A stretch of 64,000 nt of DNA from Dolichospermum compactum NIES-806. Its GTDB lineage: Bacteria > Cyanobacteriota > Cyanobacteriia > Cyanobacteriales > Nostocaceae. The notes under the pieces were generated by a model. That model did not search any database and was not told the DNA's origin. It worked only from the letters and a program-made list of their open reading frames with translations. Where the stretch lies: contig NZ_AP018316.1 in the NCBI RefSeq assembly GCF_002368115.1, forward strand, positions 1,678,221-1,742,220. The letters are read 5' to 3'. Each line of letters begins with the position of its first letter. The first letter of the stretch is position 1. Shown here in pieces: positions 17,975 through 26,197 of the stretch. A program made the position numbers and the translations under genes.

Positions 17975-19198
17975 CTATAGCTTTTCCCTTGCAGGTGGGA
18001 CAATACCCAACTTATTTAACCCTGAATCAATATTTCTCAATAACTTAAAATCATCCTCCGGTAAAGAATAATTACTACTAAATAAACTACATTTTTCTAA
18101 AAACGTAAATGCTTGCCGAAATTGCTGCGGTTCGGCTTTAATTGGGGCATCAAAATGACAGGGAATAATCCATTGAAAATCCCAACTGGCAACTTTATTA
18201 GCCCAATTTATAGTTTCCTGGGGGGCGCGATTGAGAATCAAACTTTGTAAAATTGGGGCAACAAATGTGCGCCCATTCCCTTGGAGAATATGAAATGATT
18301 CTTGCCAATTTTCCTGCCATTGGAAGGGGAAAAACCCAAAATAGGCTTTTCTCGAACGTTCTCGCGCTTTTTTGGCATCACCCCATGCTTCACTCCATGT
18401 AGGTACTTCTAACACACTAGGGCTGAAATACAAGGCAAATAATGTTACCCGCTGCCACCCTTTACGGCGATTTGCTGAGGTATCGGCAACGATGTCAAAG
18501 GCTTGATCCTTGGCGTGGTACAGGAGGGGGTAGGGGTCAAGTTGAACAATTGCTGGTGGCTCTGCTGGTACAGAAACTATGGTATCTGTAAGTAAGAGAG
18601 TGTGCGATCGCTTATGGAAAAAAGCCACCTCTGCAAACTTACCCAAACCCAAATCAATCGGTCCGAGGATTGCATAATCAAAATCCTCAACAAAAGGAGC
18701 TTCCTGGCTATTTTCGGGCAGTATATGAGTCCGTTTACCAGGTAAACCCAACCAACTTAAAGGCAAATTCAAGGGAAAACTCCATTGTCCAGGGGAAACA
18801 AAAACCTGTGCAGTGGGAAAGCGTCGCGCAAATGGACCAACAAATACTTTATGTTCTATTCCCGATATCGTAGGCAAAATAATATACTTAACATCACCGT
18901 GTTCTGCCACCAACTCATTCAGCAACCGAACACATTCTCCCGTTGGTGCGACAGGTGCATAAACCAGCAAACCGCCCTGTTCAAGCTTAACTACAGTCAT
19001 ACGAATTGGCACAACTACATAGAAAATTCCCTGCAATTGATCAAAAGTCCAGATAGCATCTTTAAGAACTTCTTTACGGATAGTGCGCCGTTGACCATAA
19101 GGATAAATTGGCACAACAGGCCAAAACCGCCATGAAAAATCCTGGGGATGAATTTTTTCTATATCTCCACTTTCCACCACTTTGCGAACCTCTCTCAA
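17975..19198 (-). CDS. DUF4336 domain-containing protein
   Basis: 407 residues, soluble, no signal peptide. The order of motifs (YVVVPIRMTVVKLEQGGLLV, then YIILPTISGIEHKVF, FARRFPTAQVFVSPGQWSF, TLLLTDTIVSV, WIIPCHFDAPI) matches the DUF4336 family of plants and cyanobacteria. That family is related to the metallo-beta-lactamase fold: His and Asp residues remain but no full HxHxDH signature is seen. Enzymatic activity is unknown. It converges on the wrecked ATPase. Confidence 0.8.
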   Translation of the reverse strand: MREVRKVVESGDIEKIHPQDFSWRFWPVVPIYPYGQRRTIRKEVLKDAIWTFDQLQGIFYVVVPIRMTVVKLEQGGLLVYAPVAPTGECVRLLNELVAEHGDVKYIILPTISGIEHKVFVGPFARRFPTAQVFVSPGQWSFPLNLPLSWLGLPGKRTHILPENSQEAPFVEDFDYAILGPIDLGLGKFAEVAFFHKRSHTLLLTDTIVSVPAEPPAIVQLDPYPLLYHAKDQAFDIVADTSANRRKGWQRVTLFALYFSPSVLEVPTWSEAWGDAKKARERSRKAYFGFFPFQWQENWQESFHILQGNGRTFVAPILQSLILNRAPQETINWANKVASWDFQWIIPCHFDAPIKAEPQQFRQAFTFLEKCSLFSSNYSLPEDDFKLLRNIDSGLNKLGIVPPAREKL

Positions 19199-19328
19199 TT
19201 CCCAATACTCAGATTTTTGTTTGCTTTTCTAAATTTGGAGTTTAGCAAATTATGGGGGTGATCAACATAAAATTATTGATTTTTTAGAAAGATTGGGTTT
19301 TTCAACATGAGTAATTTTCATATTAATT

Positions 19329-20204
19329 TCATATTCCAGCTTGAGTTAATACCTCACTCAAATCAGCAACTAAATCTAAATTTTCTGCCCATTCTGTTAA
19401 ATAATGATAATCTAAATTATCTGCTTGTAACTTAATTATCCCCAAAACATCACGCCATTGTTTTTCTGATTTACTTCCCTTTCCCCAGCGCAGTTTTTGT
19501 AAAATAGTATCTTCTGCTGAAGCTATCCAAAAAGCGGGAATTTCCTCGACATCAATTAATATTTTTCGATTCATTTGTGATATAGCAAAAGGTGAATTAT
19601 CAGTAATATATATATCAGCATTAGCAATAGTTTCTGTATGGGTAATATTCAAGATATTTCCCAAACCTCGTTGCAAATCTTCTACCGCACCTACTGGACA
19701 ATAATATCCAAATGCTTCTAAAGTTTTTACCAGTAAATCTATTTGATTTGGTTTAACTTCTATCACCAAGTCCAAATCACGAGTAGAACGTGGTTCTCCA
19801 TGAATAGAACTAGCAACACCACCACTTACATAGTAATCAATATTAATTGATTCAAAAATTTGATGCAGTTCTCCAGCTAAAGAAATTGAATCTTGAATCC
19901 ACATATTTTCATTAATACCTTTTGGTTGAAAATCAGGAGTAAATTTTTCTCCTAATACAGCACGAGTAAATAGATCACGAATTTCCTGTATAGTTAAATT
20001 TCGATGTCGAGATTTAATTCCTACAAGACATAGTTTTTTTACTCCTCGTTCATGGGAAATAAATCTTTCCATGCGTTGTTTTAATGATAATTGTCGCCAT
20101 TTTTGAAAGAAATAAATATCAGCTTCTATATCTGTGTCTTGGCTTTGAGGTTGATAATTAGGTTTGGGAATTGTTGGGAAAAATAAGGTTGATTTTTTTA
20201 GCAT
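19329..20204 (-). CDS. nucleotidyltransferase-fold protein
   Basis: 291 residues. The region near residues 123-145 reads SGGVASSIHGEPRSTRDLDL, the G-G/S...D-x-D signature of minimal, AbiEii-like nucleotidyltransferases. The ~100 N-terminal residues are a basic extension I do not recognise. The C-terminal part includes ASAEDTILQKLRWGKGSKSEKQWRDV, typical of AbiEii/MNT-like proteins, split here as ASAEDTILQKLRW and KQWRDVLGIIK. It could be a TA or defence enzyme. No HEPN or AbiEi partner is adjacent, but an RM system begins 350 bp away. Confidence 0.75.
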   Translation of the reverse strand: MLKKSTLFFPTIPKPNYQPQSQDTDIEADIYFFQKWRQLSLKQRMERFISHERGVKKLCLVGIKSRHRNLTIQEIRDLFTRAVLGEKFTPDFQPKGINENMWIQDSISLAGELHQIFESINIDYYVSGGVASSIHGEPRSTRDLDLVIEVKPNQIDLLVKTLEAFGYYCPVGAVEDLQRGLGNILNITHTETIANADIYITDNSPFAISQMNRKILIDVEEIPAFWIASAEDTILQKLRWGKGSKSEKQWRDVLGIIKLQADNLDYHYLTEWAENLDLVADLSEVLTQAGI

Positions 20205-20386
20205 TGCTAATTTTATAGTATTCTTGAATATTGGGTAATTAATTTTCCAACTGTAACTTACATTATACTCAAAACATCACGGTTTTCCGATGTACTGTTT
20301 ATGCGCGTGTGATTGCTGCTTGCAAAATTAAATTATTAAATTTTATTGAGATAATGTTTTAAAATATACAAAAGCTGTTATACCTA

Positions 20387-20508
20387 CAATACCTTGTCCA
20401 AATGGAAAAAAGTCTTGATTTGTAGGTTGGGTTGAGGTACGAAACCCAACAAATGCGTCGGGTTGCGCTGTCGCTTAACCCGACCTACAAAAAATGGACA
20501 AGGTATTG
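20387..20508. repeat. MITE family 4
   Basis: A 122-bp element with 14-bp perfect terminal repeats CAATACCTTGTCCA and an exact 5-bp target duplication ACCTA (20382-20386 and 20509-20513). Its interior carries nested TAGGTTGGGTT/AACCCAAC and CGGGTT/AACCCG arms. A lone end with the same 13 bp lies at 38070-38082, and its interior motif recurs at 28558-28590. It occupies the gap upstream of the methyltransferase gene. Confidence 0.8.
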
Positions 20509-20554
20509 ACCTAAATACATAATTACAAATTAAATTTAAATTGCATAAAATCAC

Positions 20555-21589
20555 ATGAAATTACGAGCAATATCAGACATCAAAAATAAAATTATTCTTG
20601 GGGATAATTTATCTGTACTCAAACAAATAGAAAATGATACTTTTGATTTAATCATTACTTCACCACCATATTTTCAGCAACGTAATTATGGAAATGGTGA
20701 TTTAGGTATCGGTAATGAAACAACTGAATCAGAATATTTAAAAAATATCCTCACAGTTTTTGGGGAATGTGCGCGCGTTTTGAAAAAAACTGGAGTAATA
20801 GTTTTTAACTTAGGAGATAAATATATTAACGGGAGTTTATCTCTAATTCCTTATAAATTTGCAATTCAAGCCACCCAAAATCAAAATATTTTTCTTATTA
20901 ATCAAATTACATGGTCAAAGCTCAATCCGACACCACGTCAAGATAAAAGAAAATTAATACAAGCCACAGAACCTTTTTTCATATTTGCTAAATCAAAAGA
21001 TTATTATTTTAATTTAGATAATTATTTACAACACTTAGATAACTTTAACAAAAGTGTTAAAAGTAAACCATCTGATAAATTAGGTAAAAAATATCTGGAA
21101 TTAATCAAAAATTCTGACTTAAGTGAAGAACAAAAAAATCATGCAATTAAAGCATTAAACCAAGCTATTTTAGCAGTACATAATGGAGAAATTGAAGGAT
21201 TTAGAATGAAAATTCATGGTGTACATAAATTAGCTTATGGTGGACAAGATGGGGGAAGAAATAACCAAATCAAGAATAATGGTTTTACTATTATTAGAAT
21301 TTTGGGAAACACGATGAAAAAAGACATCATTGAAAGTCCGGTAGAGATTACTAAAAATAATCATCATCCAGCAGTTTATCCGATGTATATTATTCAAGAA
21401 TTGATTAAATTATTAACTCAAGAAGGTGATTTTGTCCTTGATCCTTTTTGTGGTAGTGGTACAACTTGTATAGCAGCTAGAAATTTAAATAGAAATTATT
21501 TAGGAATTGAAATCAATTCTGATTATGTAAACTTAGCTAATAACCGTATGGAAAAATCTGATTCTCAGCAGCAGGAATTATTTATATGA
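20555..21589 (+). CDS. type II DNA (amino) methyltransferase, beta class
   Basis: 344 residues. The catalytic motif TSPPY near residues 34-38 comes first and the AdoMet motif DPFCGSGTTC near 297-306 last, so motif order is that of beta-class N4-cytosine/N6-adenine methyltransferases; SPPY favours N4-cytosine. The final GIEINSDYVNLANNR is typical of the family. The stop overlaps the start of the restriction enzyme gene by 4 bp (ATGA), so it should protect the host from that enzyme. Composition is more AT-rich than the neighbours, suggesting transfer. Confidence 0.9.
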   Translation: MKLRAISDIKNKIILGDNLSVLKQIENDTFDLIITSPPYFQQRNYGNGDLGIGNETTESEYLKNILTVFGECARVLKKTGVIVFNLGDKYINGSLSLIPYKFAIQATQNQNIFLINQITWSKLNPTPRQDKRKLIQATEPFFIFAKSKDYYFNLDNYLQHLDNFNKSVKSKPSDKLGKKYLELIKNSDLSEEQKNHAIKALNQAILAVHNGEIEGFRMKIHGVHKLAYGGQDGGRNNQIKNNGFTIIRILGNTMKKDIIESPVEITKNNHHPAVYPMYIIQELIKLLTQEGDFVLDPFCGSGTTCIAARNLNRNYLGIEINSDYVNLANNRMEKSDSQQQELFI

Positions 21590-22734
21590 AATATGATTAT
21601 AGTCAAGAAATAGAAAGATTAGAAAAATCCTATCAGCAAGCACTTGAATTAGTTAAAAATCAATCATTTACAGAATTCGATCAAGAAATAAAAAACTTTG
21701 TAGATATTTTTATTCAAAAAATAGAAACCGATAAATCTTTAATTCAAGTAATGATTACCACCCTACTGAAGAAAATAATTAAACCTGAGCAAGATATTAG
21801 ATTACACATGGCTAAATTTATCAATGGATATTCTGCAAGAGTGCTTGATACTAAGGTAACTACACCATTTCTTAAAAGTAAGTTTCCTAAATATGCTAAT
21901 AAAGAAACTGCATTTTTAACTAAAGCGACACGCGCAGAAATTATCTGGAATTTTGAGGAGGGAGTTAAATTACCATTAAGGAGTAAAAGCTTAGTTGAAC
22001 CTTTTCTGAAGTTGATTGATAAAATTGAAAATCAAACAATTGATATTGAAAATTGTTTGGTTTACATTCTATCACAATTAGATCTTATTTCCCAATCTCA
22101 AGAAATAGTATTTACAGAAACTTTAGAACTTGTTGATTCTGTAAATATTATCAATATTAATACAGTAATGAAAATGGTAGAAAGACATTTTGAAGAACCT
22201 TTAAGTTCTAGATTACCAGTGATTGTAATTTTTGCTATCTATAAACAACTATTGAAAACTGTCCGCAGATTTGAAAATAAAATCTTACTACCTTTAAATG
22301 TTCATACTTCTGCGGATAAGCATGGTTATGGTGATATAGAAATAAGAGATAACCATAACAATCCGTTTGAAATATTAGAAATAAAACACAATATTCCTAT
22401 TGATAGAAATATGATATTAGATATAGAAAAAAAATCTGCCAATACAAAAATAGAAAGGTATTATATTCTAACTACATACCAAGACTGTTTTCTTAATAAA
22501 GATGAAGAAGAATATATTAATGAATTGATTTTGAAGATTAAAAGAGAACGTGGGTTAGAAATTATTGCTAATGGTATTGTGAATACCTTAAAATATTACT
22601 TACGTTTTATAGAAGATTATCATGAATTTATCAAAACATATACAGACGAATTAGTAAAAGATGCTAAAAATTCAACAGAAGTTAAAGATTCTCATATTCA
22701 AGCTTGGCAAATAATTTTACAAAAATATATATAG
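21586..22734 (+). CDS. type II restriction endonuclease, SacI-like
   Basis: 382 residues, translationally coupled to the methyltransferase by a 4-bp overlap. A PD-(D/E)XK-like site is visible as GYGDIEI near 247-253 followed by EILEIKHN near 261-268. The segments HMAKFINGYSARVLDT and KATRAEIIWNFEEG resemble the SacI family. If that holds, the site would be GAGCTC, but the specificity is an inference from memory of the family. AT-rich, like its partner. Confidence 0.75.
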   Translation: MKYDYSQEIERLEKSYQQALELVKNQSFTEFDQEIKNFVDIFIQKIETDKSLIQVMITTLLKKIIKPEQDIRLHMAKFINGYSARVLDTKVTTPFLKSKFPKYANKETAFLTKATRAEIIWNFEEGVKLPLRSKSLVEPFLKLIDKIENQTIDIENCLVYILSQLDLISQSQEIVFTETLELVDSVNIININTVMKMVERHFEEPLSSRLPVIVIFAIYKQLLKTVRRFENKILLPLNVHTSADKHGYGDIEIRDNHNNPFEILEIKHNIPIDRNMILDIEKKSANTKIERYYILTTYQDCFLNKDEEEYINELILKIKRERGLEIIANGIVNTLKYYLRFIEDYHEFIKTYTDELVKDAKNSTEVKDSHIQAWQIILQKYI

Positions 22735-22820
22735 TAATGTGAACCACAATCAGTATTACTAATAAATAGTGGATTAGGACGCATTAACATTATTCTATTT
22801 TTTAGATATTTGTTTTTATC

Positions 22821-23801
22821 TCACCTTGTCTGAAAAATATTCTGCACCATTTTCTTCTCCACCCTATCAGCAGCATTATCCAACTCTACCACCTCAGCAT
22901 CACTCAAAAACCAACCCAAAGCCCCAATATTCTCCTTTGCTTGTTCCAGACTTTTAGCTCCAGGAATGGGAATTGTGCCTTTACTAATACACCAATTAAT
23001 AGCAACTTGAGACATAGTTTTATTTCTGGTATTTGCTATTTCCTGCAAACAGCCTAAAAGCGGCTTCATTCCTGGTAACAACTGCTTACATAAAAATCCG
23101 CGAATACCTTGGGGAAAACTGCCATTTTCCGAAAACTTCCCTGTTAATAAACCCAACCCTAAAGGACTATAAGCAATTAATTTAATTCCCAAATTATCAC
23201 AAACATCCTTTAAACCTAATTCCGTCACCGGATAAGTAGATAAAAGTGAATATTGCACCTGCAAAGTTTTAATCGGTATCCCTCTTTCCTGAAATCTTTT
23301 ATACACCCATAAAAGTCTTTTAGTTCCATAATTAGATAAGCCCACACCCTTCACCAAACCTTGCTCATACAAATCACCCAAACCATCTAATAAACCCACC
23401 TCTTGCCAAGGAGCATAATTAGCTGTAGACCAGTGCATTTGCACCAAATCAACATTTCGTCCTAATCTTTTTGCCGAGGCATGACAAGCTGATATAATTG
23501 AATTTCTAGTCCATCTCCAAGGGTATGCGGCTAACTTAGTCGCAATGCAAATATTCTCTTGATTTATTCCCTGATATGCTTGGGCAAATTTCCCTAAAAG
23601 TAACTCACTCCGTCCCTTTAATTTACCTGTACCGTAGGAATCACCCGTATCAAATAATGTAATCCCATTGCTGACACAGAGATTAAAAACCTCTTGCAAC
23701 TGGTTATCCATACTTTCATCGTATCCCCAGAGCAGTTGATTTCCCCAAGCCCAAGTTCCGCAACCCATGAGAGGAAGATTTAATAAATTGTGAGTTAGCA
23801 T
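22821..23801 (-). CDS. aldo/keto reductase
   Basis: 326 residues, (beta/alpha)8 NADPH-dependent oxidoreductase of the AKR superfamily. The catalytic tetrad is recognisable: Asp and Tyr in LFDTGDSYGTGK near residues 50-60, Lys in IATKLAAY near 86 and His in LVQMHWS near 121. The C-terminal GAKSLEQAKENIGAL is the NADP-binding loop. Substrate unknown. It resembles plant-type pyridoxal or general stress AKRs of cyanobacteria. Monocistronic. Confidence 0.92.
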   Translation of the reverse strand: MLTHNLLNLPLMGCGTWAWGNQLLWGYDESMDNQLQEVFNLCVSNGITLFDTGDSYGTGKLKGRSELLLGKFAQAYQGINQENICIATKLAAYPWRWTRNSIISACHASAKRLGRNVDLVQMHWSTANYAPWQEVGLLDGLGDLYEQGLVKGVGLSNYGTKRLLWVYKRFQERGIPIKTLQVQYSLLSTYPVTELGLKDVCDNLGIKLIAYSPLGLGLLTGKFSENGSFPQGIRGFLCKQLLPGMKPLLGCLQEIANTRNKTMSQVAINWCISKGTIPIPGAKSLEQAKENIGALGWFLSDAEVVELDNAADRVEKKMVQNIFQTR

Positions 23802-23933
23802 AATTAAGAAAAACTTGCCAATTGTTATAAACTAATTATTTACGAATAATACCAATGATCCGTAAAGCTAAACCGAATAATTATCATCTTTATTTATCCG
23901 CGTTTATCCGCGTGCATCTGCGGTTAATTTTAA

Positions 23934-24172
23934 GGCATTGCTGAATTGAGGTATGAAAATCAAATATTCTAGTTCTTAGGGACTTCCAAGAAATAAAATC
24001 CCCAAAAATTTCTTGTGGTGCGGGACGAAAAGCCCGCTAATCATCAAGGACAGGCAGGATGCCCATCCCACAAAATTGGGTAATTTATTTTTTGGTGTTC
24101 CCTTAAACTCTTACTCTCTGCGTCCTCTGCGCCTCTGCGTGAGAAAAAATCATACCTTCATTTACCAACGCC
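23934..24172. repeat. MITE family 3, copy interrupted by a family 2 MITE
   Basis: The left end is GGCATTGCTGAATTGAGGTA and the right end, inverted, is GGCGTTGGTAAATGAAGGTA. Both are flanked directly by AATTTTAA (23926-23933 and 24173-24180). The interior includes the tract CTCTGCGCCTCTGCGTGAG shared in kind with the copy at 34463-34576. Together with the nested element it fills the 23802-24210 gap. Confidence 0.72.
23979..24102 (-). repeat. MITE family 2, second copy, nested in family 3
   Basis: 124 bp, inverted relative to the copy at 2176-2298, with ends GGGACTTCC and GGTGTTCCC and a 3-bp duplication TTA (23976-23978, 24103-24105). Sequence matches the first copy closely over the whole length. 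Confidence 0.78.
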
Positions 24173-24210
24173 AATTTTAAAAATGTAACAAATACCAAAA
24201 CAAAAAGTAA

Positions 24211-24774
24211 ATGCCCATTATCATCTGTCCGGGAATCCATGAACCAGAATTAACTCAAAGCTTTATCCAAGGATGCTTAAATCAATCTGGCAAAAAGCCC
24301 CTAGATATACTGGTTTATCCAGGACAAGGTTATTTAAATTTATCAACATTTCATATTTTACATTTTTTGTGCGATCGCCTCAATAATAAGCTAAAATCGC
24401 CTGTTATATTCTTATGCTTTAGTGCTGGTGTCATTGGCGGTATAGGTGCAGCCACAGCATGGCAACTTTGGGGAGGTCATGTTCAAGCCTTCATTGCTAT
24501 TGATGGTTGGGGAGTCCCTCTAGGGGGCAATTTCCCCATACATCGTTTAAGTCATGATCATTACACCCATTGGACCTCAGCTTACCTCGGTATGGGCGAA
24601 GATAACTTTTACGCCGAGCCAGCAGTTGACCATTTATCAATGTGGCAGTCCCCCCAATCTGTCCAAGGACAGTGGACAAATCCCTCCGTTGGCTTCTGCT
24701 TCTCTCCACCCAAACAATACCTCAGTGCATCCGAATTTCTCAATTTCCTATTAGAACGTTATAACAAGAAATAG
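24211..24774 (+). CDS. conserved cyanobacterial protein, possible alpha/beta-hydrolase fold
   Basis: 187 residues. It opens with a beta-strand and turn (IIICPGIHEPELT) and has FLCFSAGVIGGIGAA near residues 67-81, which resembles a nucleophile elbow (F-S-A-G instead of G-x-S-x-G). A His is available near the C-terminal half (EPAVDHLSMW). This is compatible with a small hydrolase-like fold but activity is unproved. It ends 31 bp before the MFS gene in the same direction, so they may form an operon. Confidence 0.65.
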   Translation: MPIIICPGIHEPELTQSFIQGCLNQSGKKPLDILVYPGQGYLNLSTFHILHFLCDRLNNKLKSPVIFLCFSAGVIGGIGAATAWQLWGGHVQAFIAIDGWGVPLGGNFPIHRLSHDHYTHWTSAYLGMGEDNFYAEPAVDHLSMWQSPQSVQGQWTNPSVGFCFSPPKQYLSASEFLNFLLERYNKK

Positions 24775-24805
24775 TGATTATTTATTCCCCATTCCCAAGT
24801 ATCTA

Positions 24806-26062
24806 ATGCTTCCTCCTGAACCTACTGCTATTAATAACGGTTTTACCGGACTGCTTAAAAACCGGGGTTTTATGCTCCTATGGATTGGTCAACTGATTTC
24901 CCAATTAGCTGATAAGGTATTCTTTGTGTTAATGATTGCCTTACTCAAACTCTACCTACCCAGTAATGAGATAAACAGTGATGCACGCTTCTATTTATAC
25001 ATGGCATTTACCGTACCAGCAATATTGTTTGGCTCTGCTGGTGGTGTTATCGTTGACCGTGTACCAAAAAAACTGATTATGGTAGGTTCAGATGTGGTGC
25101 GGGGAATATTCATGGTGTTAATTCCCTTCCTGCCACGACAATTTGGGATACTTTTATTCTTTACCTTTGGTATCTCCACCGTTACCCAGTTTTTTGCCCC
25201 AGCGGAACAAGCGTCAATTCCCTTGTTGGTGAGAAAAGAAGGTTTAATGGCTGCTAATGCCCTATTTAGCAGCACTATGATGGCCGCATTGATTATTGGT
25301 AATGCAGTGGCTACTCCGATGTTAAACTGGTTTGAAACCTTTAATAAAGGTTTTGGCAAAGAATTGGTTGTCGGCTGCTTGTACCTGATTTCTGCCGCGA
25401 TTATGATGCCAATTCAGTTTCGAGAACATAGACACATTGACAAAACCGCAGCAAAAATCAATCCCTGGGCAGAATTTGTGCTAGGACTGCGCTATCTCAA
25501 ACAAAATCGGCTAGTCTGGAATGCCATGCTGCAAATTGTTACCTTATACTGCGTATTTGCAGCCCTGATAGAATTAGCCATTGGCATGGCAGCAAGGTTA
25601 CATTTAGCACCAGAAGAGTTTAGCTCTTTCGTAGCTGCGGCTGGGGTAGGTATGGTGATAGGTGCGGCTATTCTCGGACATTCTGGCCATCGCCTTCATC
25701 ATAAACCTTTGCCTTTAATCGGATTTTTAATCATGGCCTTTTCCTTGGGTTTATTCATTTTTATTGATAACCAACCCCTAGCATTAGGACTCTGTATTTT
25801 CTTGGGTGTGGGTGCAGCTTTTGTCAACGTGCCAATGCAAACTTTAATTCAACAACAAACACCATCAGAAATGCACGGTAAAGTCTTTGGCTTTCAAAAT
25901 CACGCCATTAATATCGCTCTGACAGCACCTCTATTAATTACGACAAAGCTAGTAAATGCCTTTGGATTGTCGGCGGTGTTATTCGGAATAAGTATAGTTG
26001 TCGGGGCTATTGGTATTTGGACATGGCAAAATACTCGGCGGGTATTGCAAGATGTGATCTAG
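24806..26062 (+). CDS. MFS transporter
   Basis: 418 residues with about twelve transmembrane helices in two halves. The loop between helices 2 and 3 contains GGVIVDRVPKKLIM, the G-x-x-x-D-R-x-x-R/K motif of major facilitator proteins. It most resembles the MFS_3/enterobactin-exporter-like group common in cyanobacteria. Substrate cannot be inferred. It starts shortly after the preceding small gene and precedes ilvB by 135 bp. Confidence 0.9.
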   Translation: MLPPEPTAINNGFTGLLKNRGFMLLWIGQLISQLADKVFFVLMIALLKLYLPSNEINSDARFYLYMAFTVPAILFGSAGGVIVDRVPKKLIMVGSDVVRGIFMVLIPFLPRQFGILLFFTFGISTVTQFFAPAEQASIPLLVRKEGLMAANALFSSTMMAALIIGNAVATPMLNWFETFNKGFGKELVVGCLYLISAAIMMPIQFREHRHIDKTAAKINPWAEFVLGLRYLKQNRLVWNAMLQIVTLYCVFAALIELAIGMAARLHLAPEEFSSFVAAAGVGMVIGAAILGHSGHRLHHKPLPLIGFLIMAFSLGLFIFIDNQPLALGLCIFLGVGAAFVNVPMQTLIQQQTPSEMHGKVFGFQNHAINIALTAPLLITTKLVNAFGLSAVLFGISIVVGAIGIWTWQNTRRVLQDVI

Positions 26063-26197
26063 AAATCGTACAATTATAGTCCTGTTCTTAACGCTAATAA
26101 ATACGGCTTTCTCTGAAATTGTGAAAATTTTTACATTAAAATGAAGTTTTAAATACAGAATCTAAGCGTTAATTTTAGCTATACTTTGAGGTTAACT

